From: Bacillus sp. Bos-x628
GTDB lineage: Bacteria > Bacillota > Bacilli > Bacillales > Bacillaceae
Assembly: GCF_040500475.1 (NCBI RefSeq)
Contig: NZ_CP159358.1
Coordinates: 1,240,001-1,304,000 of the forward strand
Reading direction: 5' to 3'
Length of the DNA: 64,000 bases
The position numbers and the translations under genes are program-made. Shown piece by piece: positions 38,207-47,263 of the stretch. Positions within the stretch are counted from its first letter, which is position 1. Each line of letters starts with the position of its first letter. The notes under the pieces were generated by a model. It did not search any database. It had not been told where the DNA came from and worked only from the letters and a program-made list of their open reading frames with translations.

Positions 38207-38716
38207 TTATTCACTATTTCTTTTCACTCCGACGACTTGATCCTTTGAAATCGTCCCAAAATGTCTGCTGTCAAAACTATGTATTCGGTTATCACCAATC
38301 ACAAAGTAATGATTGTTTTGTATTTTCTTCCGTCCAGTGATCGTTTCTAGCTGAAAATCACCTGTCAGGACGTTCCCCATTTTATATTTCTTTTGCTCTT
38401 TTAAATACGGTTCTTTCCATTTAACACCATCGACTAATAGTTGATCATCTTCATATTTGAGTGTTTCTCCCGGAAGACCTATGACACGTTTAATAAAAAT
38501 TTGATTGTTTGGACCTTGAAAAAGAACGTAATCAAAACGATTAATTTTCGTGAGCTTTGGCGAGAACTTGTTGATTAATAGTTCTGTTCCATCAGTAAAT
38601 GTAGGATCCATACTAACCCCTTCTACTTTGTACGTGACAAACATGAAATTTTTTACTTGGAACATTAACACGATGCATGTAATAATCATCAACCATAATA
38701 ATGGCTTCTTCTTCAT
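38207..38716 (-). CDS. sipV: Type I signal peptidase SipV
   Basis: 169-residue membrane signal peptidase that removes signal peptides from exported proteins. One N-terminal span (LLWLMIITCIVLMFQV) precedes box B VEGVSMDPTF with the catalytic Ser35 and box D IFIKRVIGLPGE with the catalytic Lys76, then YFVIGDNRIHSFDSRHFG. A longer frame reaches 38791, but ATG 38716 follows AAAGGAGG and overlaps the yhjE stop as TAATG. Size and neighbour yhjE match B. subtilis SipV. Confidence 0.92.
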   Translation of the reverse strand: MKKKPLLWLMIITCIVLMFQVKNFMFVTYKVEGVSMDPTFTDGTELLINKFSPKLTKINRFDYVLFQGPNNQIFIKRVIGLPGETLKYEDDQLLVDGVKWKEPYLKEQKKYKMGNVLTGDFQLETITGRKKIQNNHYFVIGDNRIHSFDSRHFGTISKDQVVGVKRNSE

Positions 38717-39333
38717 TAAGTGCCTCCTTTGTCCCCGCGTTTGCTCATTCGAATGTTCAACCTGTTTTCTACTCTCTTTCCAACATACCATAATAAAGCG
38801 ATGACTAGAACCGCAAAAATACTTCTTAACGGATTCTTTACTAAAGCAGTCAAATCATAGCCAACAAAACTGATGATCAAGAGCATGACACACTTACCTG
38901 AGAAAACAGCCAATGAAAATTGCCAGATGCTAATTCTTGATAAGCCTGCGACAACATTGACAGCAGCAGAAGGCGTAAATGGAAAGCAAAGCAAAATAAA
39001 CAACGGACCAAAACCCCGTTTTTCTACCCAAAGCATCAATTTTTTAATGGAAGGATGTCTGCTTATAAAATGTAACATTCTCATTTGTCCAAATCTTCTG
39101 ATCAGTAAAAAGACAAGAATAGACCCTGCGCTCGCCCCAATCCATGTCAATAAAAAACCTTCCCAAAGCCCAAATGCATTTGCATTGGCAACCGCAAAAA
39201 CGACCAGAGGTAAAAACGGTAAAAATGCTTCTATTAAAGGGAGTAATATCGCAATAATTGGACCAAAAGCCTTATAGCTCTCAAAAAATGCTGATATATT
39301 TTCATGAGTAAATATTGAAAGAAATGATGGCAA
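38716..39333 (-). CDS. yhjE: TVP38/TMEM64 (DedA-like) membrane protein YhjE
   Basis: 205-residue membrane protein of the VTT / SNARE-associated Golgi family. Marks are IIAILLPLIEAFLPFLPLVVFAVANANAFG, WIGASAGSILVFLLIRRFG and the conserved FGPLFILLCFPFTPSAAVNVVAGL. Such proteins are linked to lipid scrambling or membrane homeostasis. It is translationally coupled to sipV. Confidence 0.88.
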   Translation of the reverse strand: MPSFLSIFTHENISAFFESYKAFGPIIAILLPLIEAFLPFLPLVVFAVANANAFGLWEGFLLTWIGASAGSILVFLLIRRFGQMRMLHFISRHPSIKKLMLWVEKRGFGPLFILLCFPFTPSAAVNVVAGLSRISIWQFSLAVFSGKCVMLLIISFVGYDLTALVKNPLRSIFAVLVIALLWYVGKRVENRLNIRMSKRGDKGGT

Positions 39334-39484
39334 CTTGTTTACTCCTTCAAGGTTTGTCTACTTTTCATTTTACATGGAACACATGAAATTACAAATGAAT
39401 CCCTTCTTCCTTGAGATTCTTTCAATCATCCTATATAATAAATGGGAACAAACGTTCTAAATGTGATGAAAGCAGGCATTGAAA

Positions 39485-39847
39485 ATGACTAGACTATCAA
39501 GAATACAGCTTCAAATGATGGAACAGGCCATTTTCCTCCCGATGGTTATCTCCATCCTCAATCGCGATTTGGCACATTTAAAAGAAAATCAAACGTTAAA
39601 ATTAAACGAACCATATATTCAGCTTGTGACCTCCGCATTACAAGAGGCACAAAAAGCTCTCTACCAACTGAAACAGTATTTACGAAAAGAAAAAATGAAA
39701 GTACAGCAAATTGAACACGATGAAGGGTTTACTACTTATTTATTTGTTATGAACGGTTATGAAGAAACACATAAGTACTTTAATCCGCGTATACGACATC
39801 GTGTCGAGGAACTGCTTACTCGTTATTTTCTCCATCAAACCGAATGA
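39485..39847 (+). CDS. yhjD: YhjD family protein
   Basis: 120-residue, mostly helical soluble protein: SRIQLQMMEQAIFLPMVISILNRDL near the N-terminus and a basic amphipathic middle KALYQLKQYLRKEKMKVQ. No enzyme motif or signal peptide seen. ATG 39485 or TTG 39479 could start it; AGCAGG precedes both. Divergent from yhjE, as in B. subtilis. Function unknown. Confidence 0.78.
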   Translation: MTRLSRIQLQMMEQAIFLPMVISILNRDLAHLKENQTLKLNEPYIQLVTSALQEAQKALYQLKQYLRKEKMKVQQIEHDEGFTTYLFVMNGYEETHKYFNPRIRHRVEELLTRYFLHQTE

Positions 39848-39898
39848 AATTTTCCCTTGAGAGAAGGCAAAAGCCTTTTGGCAGGCTCCAGATTGTCT

Positions 39899-39945
39899 GA
39901 CAAAGGGCTAAGATGGTTTTAATTGTAGCCCTTTGTCATCTTTTT
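39899..39945 (+). terminator. Terminator after yhjD
   Basis: GACAAAGGGCTA and TAGCCCTTTGTC arms around a 15-nt loop, then ATCTTTTT. Confidence 0.88.
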
Positions 39946-39967
39946 AGCTTGTAGAATCGGCTACTCT

Positions 39968-40243
39968 TTATTGAATGGTGAATTGAAATTGTCCTCTAAG
40001 CTCCATTTCTGCTTCTTTGAACAGCTTCTGCAAGGTATCCGCATATTCTCCAAGATATTCTTTGCTTACTAGAAAATCCTCCCATATGAGTTGTACAGGA
40101 AGCTCAATCTCCCCTGTCAAACAGTCCCAAAGTGCGTCAAGATTTTTTCCATAATGATCGGGCAGGTGCAATGTTGCTTTCAGTTGTTCATGAAGGTCCT
40201 CTTGTGAAATACATGCCTTCCCGTTAAGCCGAACCAGTTTCAT
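39968..40243 (-). CDS. Barstar-family ribonuclease inhibitor
   Basis: 91-residue barstar homologue: LPDHYGKNLDALWDCLTGEIELPVQLIW near 27-54 closely matches the barnase-binding helix and loop of B. amyloliquefaciens barstar (YGENLDALWDCLTG), including the Asp and Trp contact region. It would neutralise a barnase/binase-type RNase in the cytosol before export. ATG 40243 follows GAGGGGGAGGG. No RNase gene is visible here, so its target must be elsewhere, plausibly the secreted binase of this species group. Confidence 0.88.
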   Translation of the reverse strand: MKLVRLNGKACISQEDLHEQLKATLHLPDHYGKNLDALWDCLTGEIELPVQLIWEDFLVSKEYLGEYADTLQKLFKEAEMELRGQFQFTIQ

Positions 40244-40335
40244 ATCACCCTCCCCCTCTCTAACCTTTATTTTAACGAAATGAGCTGGAAAGGTTTTCGA
40301 TGCTAGAGAAGCTTTCCAAGCTTTGTTATGTGTTC

Positions 40336-40818
40336 TTATTTTGCATGCTGAATTTTGCCAAATTCTTCGATAAAGGTTGCCGTCTCTTGTAGCCCATCTT
40401 GTAAGTGGTGCGTAGCAGAGATAAATAGTTTATCATGATCAGGACGTTTCAACAGTTGCTCCACCGTGTTTATCCCTTTTTCAAATGATGCTAAACCTGT
40501 CTTTAATTGTTTATCAGCTTTTTTGTATGCATTCGGGACTTCTTGATGAGCAAGTCCTTTTTGAATCACACGATCAAATGCTTTTGTCGCTTTTGTCAAT
40601 TTTTCATTTGGTTGAATCGCACCATGTCCATCTGAAATAAATTGATCGGTCATGTTCTCATATGACTCATTTAACTCATCCATATAACGCTGAACCCATT
40701 GTTCATACGCTACTTCTTTTTTCTCTTGTTTGGAAGGCGACTGACCTACTTGATTGCAAGCTGCTAGTAATGTGACCGTCACGATTAGTAACAGCACCAA
40801 ATACCATTGTTTTTTCAT
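40336..40818 (-). CDS. Putative lipoprotein
   Basis: 160-residue exported lipoprotein: Lys-rich start, hydrophobic core LVLLLIVTVTLLAAC with lipobox LAAC (Cys21), then a Gln/Lys-rich helical domain without recognised motifs. Expected on the outer face of the membrane. The ATG has a GGAGGCTC-like box in its leader. Function unknown. B. subtilis carries another small lipoprotein-like gene (yhjA) near comK, but similarity was not recognised. Confidence 0.75.
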   Translation of the reverse strand: MKKQWYLVLLLIVTVTLLAACNQVGQSPSKQEKKEVAYEQWVQRYMDELNESYENMTDQFISDGHGAIQPNEKLTKATKAFDRVIQKGLAHQEVPNAYKKADKQLKTGLASFEKGINTVEQLLKRPDHDKLFISATHHLQDGLQETATFIEEFGKIQHAK

Positions 40819-41093
40819 ACAGAGCCTCCATTTCTCTTACACATTTGTTCATATCGGTCAAATATCATCATTTTAAAACACATATGAACAATAATAAAGA
40901 AATGACTTCTTCTTATTGTAACAGACGTCCACTTGCCCTTTCGTTCTTTTTCTCATCAAATTCACAAAAATGTATCCACATTCACCTGAAAATGTTGCAC
41001 AAAAACAACGCTGATACACGTTCACCTCTTGCTCTGTCTTACATCATCTTCATCAAATTCATGAGCTTGTAAATCGCTCACGAGATCAAAATT
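40819..41093. other. Intergenic stretch without recognised gene
   Basis: Between the lipoprotein gene and comK. A 75-codon plus-strand frame at 40845-41072 has no ribosome site and a composition unlike Bacillus proteins, so it is not called. No promoter or RNA motif was recognised. Confidence 0.5.
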
Positions 41094-41118
41094 CAGCGGC
41101 TACATGCCGCTGGTTTTC
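41094..41118. terminator. Hairpin after comK
   Basis: CAGCGGC-TACAT-GCCGCTG, a perfect short stem, 3 nt beyond the comK stop. T content is modest on both sides (TTTTCTG plus, AATTTTG minus). Confidence 0.6.
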
Positions 41119-41120
41119 TG

Positions 41121-41699
41121 CTAATATCTATTACGAAGTTCTCTTAAAATAAAATCGTACACAAGATTAAGCTGTTGCTCTTTTGGATACAGCATAAATT
41201 CTTGTTTTTTAGGAAGACCTCCATCAAGACGATCTTGAAATTTTGTCCGAAGATACGCTGTCCGGTGCACCTGACTCTCAAATGATTTATATGAGACATC
41301 CAGTTCGACCGTTTGCTCATTTGTAAAGGTGACAATCGTGTCTCCAAGGGACGATTCCTGAAAAGTATGAATATATTTGTGGGATATCCATCCGCACTGA
41401 GGGCGATTGGACGAAAACGTTGGAAAGAAATACAGATGATTGGATGAGTCAATCACAATCGGGGGTTTGTGTGAAATACCCGTTACTTCGTACGTTCCTG
41501 CTTTTCTGCCTGCATAGCTTGAACCAAAGAACCTGCAGCTACGTTCAATAATGTGCAACGGCTTTAATTCAACGAAAAAACATTTCTCTCTTTCAATGAC
41601 TTTTGAATATACTTTTTTCCCTTCTTCGATTGGAAGGATCGCCATTGTTGTTTGGTTAATGACATATGAATCTAAAGGGGTTTCACTAATTCCTGACAC
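41121..41699 (-). CDS. comK: Competence transcription factor ComK
   Basis: Master activator of genetic competence, 192 residues, the same length as B. subtilis ComK. The central CRFFGSSYAGRKAGTYEVTGISHKPPI, RPQCGWISH and the C-terminal KFQDRLDGGLPKKQEFMLYPKEQ are nearly invariant in ComK. The start is GTG 41699 with AGGAGG 7 nt upstream. The DNA upstream has two A4-N-T4 boxes consistent with auto-activation. ComK is controlled by MecA/ClpCP proteolysis and by several repressors; the latter cannot be seen in sequence. Confidence 0.96.
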   Translation of the reverse strand: MSGISETPLDSYVINQTTMAILPIEEGKKVYSKVIEREKCFFVELKPLHIIERSCRFFGSSYAGRKAGTYEVTGISHKPPIVIDSSNHLYFFPTFSSNRPQCGWISHKYIHTFQESSLGDTIVTFTNEQTVELDVSYKSFESQVHRTAYLRTKFQDRLDGGLPKKQEFMLYPKEQQLNLVYDFILRELRNRY

Positions 41700-41793
41700 T
41701 TCTTTTCCTCCTGTGTTAATTTTTGGTTAATTTAGATACTATTAATCTATCACCAACGTATAAGAAACGACAGGATTTTTTTATAAATTATCA

Positions 41794-41850
41794 AAAATAT
41801 TCTTTTTATCGTATATTTTAGTCCATTCGATCTATTTAAAAACATTTTTT
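41794..41850. promoter_or_regulatory. comK: Candidate ComK boxes (two AT-boxes) upstream of comK
   Basis: AAAA-TATTC-TTTT at 41794-41806 is a perfect A4N5T4 AT-box; AAAAACATTTTTT at 41838-41850 is a second. The gap is about 31 nt, the spacing described for the comK promoter itself. They lie about 95-150 nt before the comK start. Confidence 0.65.
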
Positions 41851-41932
41851 AGAATAACAGCTCATGATCTCGGTTGGACAAGGGGTGTTGATATCGGACA
41901 AAAATAAATTGTCTAAAAATTATAAATTCTTA

Positions 41933-41961
41933 TTGATTTTTTCTCCACCAATCCATATACT
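41933..41961 (+). promoter_or_regulatory. Sigma-A promoter of yhzC
   Basis: TTGATT (41933-41938), 17 nt, TATACT (41956-41961), about 28 nt before the start codon. Confidence 0.65.
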
Positions 41962-41988
41962 ATAAAAAAGGCATCGGGGGGATTCTTT

Positions 41989-42222
41989 ATGAAAGAGAAA
42001 AAAACGTATGCTGAGCTCATGAAGTCCCGCAACACCCAAAAAACTGAAGAAAAAGGCGTCACAATTCTAGACATCTATATTCAAATGGTTTTAGATGAGG
42101 CGCTTTATAAACAGCGCTTAACCGTTCTTAGAGAAGAGATTGATAAGGCACTGGATCAGCGTGATGAAAAGCGGTTCAATGACCTGTCAGCTCAATATAC
42201 AGAACATTGCTTACATCAATAA
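41989..42222 (+). CDS. yhzC: IDEAL-domain protein YhzC
   Basis: 77-residue acidic helical protein with the IDEAL-like segment LDEALYKQRLTVLREEIDKALDQRDEKRFNDLSAQYTE. GGGGGG lies just before the ATG. Such domains occur in small Bacillus proteins of unknown biochemical role. Position between comK and yhxC matches B. subtilis yhzC. Soluble, no signal peptide. Confidence 0.82.
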   Translation: MKEKKTYAELMKSRNTQKTEEKGVTILDIYIQMVLDEALYKQRLTVLREEIDKALDQRDEKRFNDLSAQYTEHCLHQ

Positions 42223-42232
42223 TGGTTGTTTT

Positions 42233-42279
42233 ACTTGCGGCAGAGAGACGGTCAATCGTCTCTTTACCGCAAGTTTTTT
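42233..42279 (+). terminator. Terminator after yhzC
   Basis: ACTTGCGG...GAGACG, loop, CGTCTC...CCGCAAGT followed by TTTTTTG. A long stem between converging genes. Confidence 0.9.
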
Positions 42280-42281
42280 GT

Positions 42282-43142
42282 TTACCCATTTAATATCGTT
42301 CCACCATTTACATGAAGAATTTGTCCATTTATGTAAGACGAGTCTTCGCTCGCTAAAAATAAATAGCTAGGTGCAAGCTCTACCGGTTCGCCTGGTCTTT
42401 CCATTGGGACATCTCCACCAAATTCAGATACTTCCTTTTCCGTAAATGTAGATGGGATAAGCGGCGTCCAAATCGGACCGGGGGCTACTCCATTGACTCG
42501 AATCCCTTGTTTAATCAGAGAAAGTGATAATGATCTTGTAAATGTCACAACTGCTCCTTTTGTCGATGAATAATCAATCAAGGTTTCATGGCCTTTATAT
42601 GCCGTGACAGATGTCGTATTAATGATGGTGCTTCCTTTCTTTAAATGAGGGAGTACTGCTTTTGTTAAATAAAACATTGCAAAAATATTTGTTTGAAATG
42701 TACGAAGAAGCTGATGTGAAGTAATCTGTTCTATGCTTTTTTGCGGATGTTGTTCTCCCGCATTGTTCACCAAAATATCAATTGAACCGAAAGCATCTTT
42801 TGTTTTTTTGACGACCTCATGTGAAAAAGATTCATCTCCCAAATCACCTGCAATCAAGATGACACGGCCTCCAGCCTTTTCAATATAGGCCTTCGTTTCC
42901 TCTGCATCCCGATGTTCATTGAAGTAAACAATCGCCACATTTGCTCCTTCTTTTGCAAATAAGACAGCCACCGCTCTTCCAATCCCACTATCTCCCCCTG
43001 TCACAATAGCGGTCTTCCCAGCTAATTTTTTCTCTTGCACCTCCCGATCAAAGATAGGTCTAGGGTTCATTTTATATTCAAGACCTGGACGTTCATTTTG
43101 ATGTTGAGGCGGCAACGTTTTCTTCGGCTGCTTTGTTGACAC
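42282..43142 (-). CDS. yhxC: SDR-family oxidoreductase YhxC
   Basis: Classical/divergent short-chain dehydrogenase of 286 residues. NAD(P) motif TGGDSGIGRAVAV near 52-64, DNA-like NNAGEQHPQKS, catalytic Ser in NTTSVTAY and YSSTKGAV (Tyr-x-x-x-Lys), C-terminal SSYINGQILHVNGG. A longer open frame reaches 43301, but GTG 43142 follows AAAGGAG and gives the expected 40-residue lead typical of this subfamily. Substrate unknown. Divergent from yhfW, as in B. subtilis. Confidence 0.87.
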   Translation of the reverse strand: MSTKQPKKTLPPQHQNERPGLEYKMNPRPIFDREVQEKKLAGKTAIVTGGDSGIGRAVAVLFAKEGANVAIVYFNEHRDAEETKAYIEKAGGRVILIAGDLGDESFSHEVVKKTKDAFGSIDILVNNAGEQHPQKSIEQITSHQLLRTFQTNIFAMFYLTKAVLPHLKKGSTIINTTSVTAYKGHETLIDYSSTKGAVVTFTRSLSLSLIKQGIRVNGVAPGPIWTPLIPSTFTEKEVSEFGGDVPMERPGEPVELAPSYLFLASEDSSYINGQILHVNGGTILNG

Positions 43143-43284
43143 GCAAATCCACTCCTTTCTTCTATCTTGTTTATTTTTATGAAAACATGATTTTTTTATG
43201 TATTTCATGAACAGTTCACCTTTCGAATGTATGATTTTCAATAATGTGGAAAAATTATACACAACAAGAACTGGAGGCGACAAA

Positions 43285-44817
43285 ATGGAACAAGAACACA
43301 AAGAAATGGATCAATCTCAATCACTATGGTTAGCAGACAAGAAGAAAGATTCTTTCCCGTCAGTATCAGAGGATCTCACAGCAGACGTCATAATCGTCGG
43401 TGGCGGAATTACTGGTATTGCCACTGCATTTGAAATGACAGAACGTGGATTAGATGTCATCATGATTGATGCAAATGAACTAATGCAAGGCACCACCGGA
43501 CATACGACGGCAAAAGTGACGTCACAGCACGATGTGTATTATCATGAGTTAATTCAGCATATTGGCATGCCAAATGCCCGATTGTATGTAGAAGCAAATG
43601 AAAAAGCAAAAGAGCTCATCCAAACACGTGTCAAGGAGCATCAAATCGAGTGTCAGCTCGAAGTGAGAGATGCTTATCTGTACACAAAAGAAGAAAGCGG
43701 CGTAAAAAAATTAAAGAAAGAATTAGATGCCTATAAACAGCTTGGGATTGATCATGATTGGAAAACAGAACTTCCTTTTGATCCAGAAATAAAAGCCGCT
43801 CTAGTAATGAAACAGCAGGCACAGTTTCACCCTCTTCACTATTTGAATGCACTTGTCCAGCTTCTCATAGAGCGAGGCGTACGTATTTACGAAAATACGG
43901 CAGCAGTAGATGTTAAAGAAGGACATCGGCCTGCTGTCATCACAAAGAATGGACATCATCTCACAGGACGCTATATCATTTCATGCTCACACTTTCCCTT
44001 TTATGATGGAAAAGGACTTTATTTCACCCGAATTCATCCAAATCAATCTTATGTAGTGGCAGCTAAAACAAACAAGCCACTCCCAGATGGGATGTACTTA
44101 GGAATTGATCAACCATCCCACTCATTAAGAACAGCCAAAATAAATGGTGAAAAGGTGGTCCTCATTGGCGGAGAAGGTCATAAAACTGGACAAGGCGGGG
44201 ATGCACGCACACACTATGAAGCACTTGAAAAGTTTGGACACGAAATACTCGGGATTCAAGAGGTCCTGTACCGCTGGTCTACTCACGATTTGGTCACAAT
44301 GGATAAAATCCCCTATATTGGATACCTGACCAAAAATCACCCAAATATCCTCGTGGCCACGGGCTTTAGAAAATGGGGCATGACCACAAGCCATGTCGCA
44401 GCGACCCTGATTGGAGATTTGATCGAAGGTAAGTCCAATCCATACGAATCCATCTATATCCCATCAAGATTCGTTCCTGATCCGTTTGTCAAAGAATTCA
44501 TTAAAGAAAATGCCAATGTAGCTGCTCAGCTTATCACTGGTAAATTGAATAGACCTGATCAGACAATCGATAATTTAAAGCCAGGCGAAGGCGGCATTGT
44601 GTCTTATGAACATAAGAAATGCGGGGCCTTTAAATCTGAAGACGGCAATGTCGTTCTTGTCGATACAACCTGTACCCATTTAGGATGTGAGGTCGCTTGG
44701 AATAACAGTGATCGCACTTGGGATTGTCCTTGTCACGGTTCACGATTTTCTGTAACTGGAGAAGTAGTAGAAGGTCCAGCGAAAAAACCACTAAAAAGGT
44801 CATATTATGAACAGTAA
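43285..44817 (+). CDS. yhfW: FAD-dependent oxidoreductase with C-terminal Rieske domain (YhfW)
   Basis: 510-residue fusion. The N-terminal DAO-type flavin domain (about 1-400) has VIIVGGGITGIATAFEM and TTGHTTAKVTSQH; the C-terminal Rieske [2Fe-2S] domain has CTHLGCEVAWNN and CPCHGSRFS, giving the two Cys-His pairs. Electrons likely pass between flavin and cluster; the donor or substrate is unknown. ATG 43285 follows GGAGG; the frame opens at 43198 without a ribosome site. Soluble. Divergent from the SDR gene yhxC. Confidence 0.9.
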   Translation: MEQEHKEMDQSQSLWLADKKKDSFPSVSEDLTADVIIVGGGITGIATAFEMTERGLDVIMIDANELMQGTTGHTTAKVTSQHDVYYHELIQHIGMPNARLYVEANEKAKELIQTRVKEHQIECQLEVRDAYLYTKEESGVKKLKKELDAYKQLGIDHDWKTELPFDPEIKAALVMKQQAQFHPLHYLNALVQLLIERGVRIYENTAAVDVKEGHRPAVITKNGHHLTGRYIISCSHFPFYDGKGLYFTRIHPNQSYVVAAKTNKPLPDGMYLGIDQPSHSLRTAKINGEKVVLIGGEGHKTGQGGDARTHYEALEKFGHEILGIQEVLYRWSTHDLVTMDKIPYIGYLTKNHPNILVATGFRKWGMTTSHVAATLIGDLIEGKSNPYESIYIPSRFVPDPFVKEFIKENANVAAQLITGKLNRPDQTIDNLKPGEGGIVSYEHKKCGAFKSEDGNVVLVDTTCTHLGCEVAWNNSDRTWDCPCHGSRFSVTGEVVEGPAKKPLKRSYYEQ

Positions 44818-44904
44818 AATTCATCAGTCTCCCTTTAAAAAATCCAAAATAATCCGATAAAAACATAAAGTCTGATACTTGTGGATGATGGAGGGACAAA
44901 AACA

Positions 44905-46194
44905 TTGTTATTTAAAAAAGAAAGAAAAAACACTGCTTTATTCACGCAGCAGGATGACATGATAAAAAGAATAAACATTTCGGAAAATACGGATATTGCC
45001 AAACAAATTAAAATGATCGACCTGACTCAGCAAGACCTTTTTGTACTGAAACAGTTGAACCCGCTCGTGCAAGCTGACATTGAACATATCGTCAATAAAT
45101 TTTATAAAAACCTAGAAGTAGAGTCTTCCTTGATGCATATCATTCAAGATAACAGCTCAGTGGACCGATTAAAAAAGACACTTCGTATTCACATTAGCGA
45201 AATGTTCGCAGGTGTAATTGACGAAGCCTATATTGCAAAACGGATTAAAATTGCACAAGTTCATTTACGTATTGGGCTTCAGCCTAAATGGTATATGGCT
45301 GCTTTCCAAGACCTTTTGCTATCGATGATGGATTTATTTGCGCAGCATATCCAAGATTTCAAAAAATATCAGACAGTTGTCAAAGCCACCACTAAAATAT
45401 TAAATTTAGAACAGCAGCTTGTCCTTGATACATTTCAACATGAATATTCTAAAATTCGTGATGCTGCAGAAGTACAGCAGCAAGAACTTCATACTAAAAT
45501 TACTGAAACCTCAAACTCGCTTGCTTCACTTTTTTCTCAAACAACAAATGCAGTTGATAAGCTTGTATCAAAATCTGATGAGATGGCAGCCATGTCGCAG
45601 GCAGGAACGAAGATATCTGCACAAGTAGAGGAAAAATCAATTGGCGGTAAAAAAGAATTGGAGATTCAACAAACACAAATGAACCAGATTGATGGCAGTA
45701 TGACAAAAATCGAAACAGAAATGAAACGTTTAGAAGAAATCGCTAAACAGATTGAACAGATTTTTGGTATTGTAACAGGAATCGCAGAACAAACGAATTT
45801 GTTATCGCTGAATGCCTCTATTGAGTCTGCACGAGCAGGAGAACATGGAAAAGGCTTTGCAGTTGTGGCAAATGAAGTTCGAAAGTTATCAGAAGATACA
45901 AAGAAAACGGTTTCAACAGTATCAGAACTAGTCAACAACACAAATTCACAAATTTCTATTGTGTCACAGCATATTGCAGACGTGAATTTGCTTGTAACAG
46001 ACAGTAAAGAAAAAATGACTCAAATCAATTCACTATTTGATGATATCGTGAGTAGCATGAACTTGAGTAAAAATCAAAATGGAAAAATTGAGACAGATCT
46101 TCAAACGTTCCTGAACGAATTGAATGAAGTTAAAGAAACAGTATCTCAAGTAACAAGCTCTGTAGAATCTTTAACCACTCTAACCAATCGCTAA
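44905..46194 (+). CDS. hemAT: Heme-based aerotactic transducer HemAT
   Basis: Soluble chemoreceptor that binds O2 through a globin-type haem and signals to CheA. It has 429 residues: sensor globin domain about 1-175 with proximal His120 in AQVHLRIGL and distal-side Tyr67, then a coiled-coil methyl-accepting domain whose tip [41 protein letters not shown] is nearly invariant. The start is TTG 44905 (MLFKKERK), with GGAGGG 9 nt upstream, as in B. subtilis; the frame opens at 44881. Confidence 0.95.
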   Translation: MLFKKERKNTALFTQQDDMIKRINISENTDIAKQIKMIDLTQQDLFVLKQLNPLVQADIEHIVNKFYKNLEVESSLMHIIQDNSSVDRLKKTLRIHISEMFAGVIDEAYIAKRIKIAQVHLRIGLQPKWYMAAFQDLLLSMMDLFAQHIQDFKKYQTVVKATTKILNLEQQLVLDTFQHEYSKIRDAAEVQQQELHTKITETSNSLASLFSQTTNAVDKLVSKSDEMAAMSQAGTKISAQVEEKSIGGKKELEIQQTQMNQIDGSMTKIETEMKRLEEIAKQIEQIFGIVTGIAEQTNLLSLNASIESARAGEHGKGFAVVANEVRKLSEDTKKTVSTVSELVNNTNSQISIVSQHIADVNLLVTDSKEKMTQINSLFDDIVSSMNLSKNQNGKIETDLQTFLNELNEVKETVSQVTSSVESLTTLTNR

Positions 46195-46251
46195 ACCGAC
46201 CATTTTTCTTATGTTCTAGTATAATAGAAGAAAAGAAAAGGCGGGATTTCA

Positions 46252-46860
46252 GTGACGAGAATTTGTCTAGTCAGGCACGGGGAAACAGATTGGAACGCAG
46301 CTAAACGAATTCAAGGGCGAACGGATATCCCTTTAAATAAAATAGGTAAATGGCAAGCTGAACAAACTGGACTCTACTTAAAAGATTTTCATTGGGATGT
46401 AGTCATTTCAAGCCCATTATCAAGAGCGAAAGAAACAGCCAATTTAATCCTAAAGTATGTGCATGCTCCACTTGTTATAATGGATGATTTCATTGAGCGT
46501 GATTATGGAGATGCTGAAGGCATGTCTCTTAAAGAACGTCAGGAGCTGTTTCCTGATAAACAGTATCCAAACATGGAATCGTTAAAGTCTCTTCAAGACC
46601 GAATGCTAAAAGGTATTCACAAGGTAAGAGCAGCCTATCCTGATCAGAATGTATTGATCATTGCTCATGGTGCTGCCATACATGCATTACTGTCCGTTCT
46701 TGCTGATGAACATATAGACCTTCATCATACAAGACTTGTTAATGCTTGCTTAAATTATGTCGAATGGAAAGATGGTGAATGGAAGGTACGTGATTATAAC
46801 GTTGTCAGCCATTTAACACAATCTTCCCCTTCTTTTCATCGTGACCTGAAATCTCTTTAA
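46252..46860 (+). CDS. phoE: Broad-specificity histidine phosphatase PhoE
   Basis: 202-residue phosphoglycerate-mutase-fold phosphatase. Catalytic RHGE at 8-11 (phospho-acceptor His9), the acid in FIERDYGDAEG, and the second His in IIAHGAAIHALL. B. subtilis PhoE (YhfR) hydrolyses diverse phosphate esters. GTG start with AAAGGCGGG upstream. Cytosolic. It follows hemAT, as in B. subtilis. Confidence 0.9.
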   Translation: MTRICLVRHGETDWNAAKRIQGRTDIPLNKIGKWQAEQTGLYLKDFHWDVVISSPLSRAKETANLILKYVHAPLVIMDDFIERDYGDAEGMSLKERQELFPDKQYPNMESLKSLQDRMLKGIHKVRAAYPDQNVLIIAHGAAIHALLSVLADEHIDLHHTRLVNACLNYVEWKDGEWKVRDYNVVSHLTQSSPSFHRDLKSL

Positions 46861-46952
46861 GTCTAGAAAGGGTGGCTACTTATCCAGAGCGAATGCTAGA
46901 TTCATAAGCACTAGCGCGCAACACTTGACTATGATTGTTTGTCTACACGATG

Positions 46953-46983
46953 GAACCTGTTCTTTAGGAACAGGTCTTTTTTT
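46953..46983 (+). terminator. Terminator after phoE
   Basis: GAACCTGTTC-TTTA-GGAACAGGTC followed by TTTTTTT. The wider phoE-aprE gap (46861-47227) shows no other clear element; B. subtilis yhfO-P-Q are absent here. Confidence 0.88.
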
Positions 46984-47227
46984 ACGACAAAAACGTTTAT
47001 GAAATAATATTTTTTTATATCGAAATTTGAAATAATTGCTAGACTTTTCTGCCTATTTTGCAGCCTTTCGAGTACCGAATGTTTGTCGCAAAATGTTTCA
47101 TAAGAAAAAAAGCACCCATCCATTTTAATAGAAATCAGCAGTCAATCCACTTAAAACAGATTTAAATCAATTTTCCAAGCGACTTATTACCCTAATTTCT
47201 GCTAGGACTTCCACAAAAATTCAGGTC

Positions 47228-47256
47228 TACTCTTATTTGCCTACTTCCCTTAAACT
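47228..47256 (+). promoter_or_regulatory. Candidate sigma-A promoter of aprE
   Basis: TACTCT (47228-47233), 17 nt, TAAACT (47251-47256). Both hexamers are weak, as in B. subtilis aprE (TACTAA -35), which needs DegU. The deduced start, about 47263, falls at the first base of the leader stem. Confidence 0.4.
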
Positions 47257-47263
47257 GAAAATA

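Noticed and set aside
40284..40330. GGAAAG / CTTTCC inverted repeat after the lipoprotein gene
   Set aside because: Imperfect arms and no T run on either strand; too weak to call a terminator.
40845..41072. 75-codon plus-strand frame between the lipoprotein gene and comK
   Set aside because: No ribosome site, odd composition, overlaps the lipoprotein leader; not convincing as a gene.
46929..47123. 64-codon minus-strand frame upstream of aprE
   Set aside because: Crosses the phoE terminator, has no ribosome site, and reads like random AT-rich DNA.
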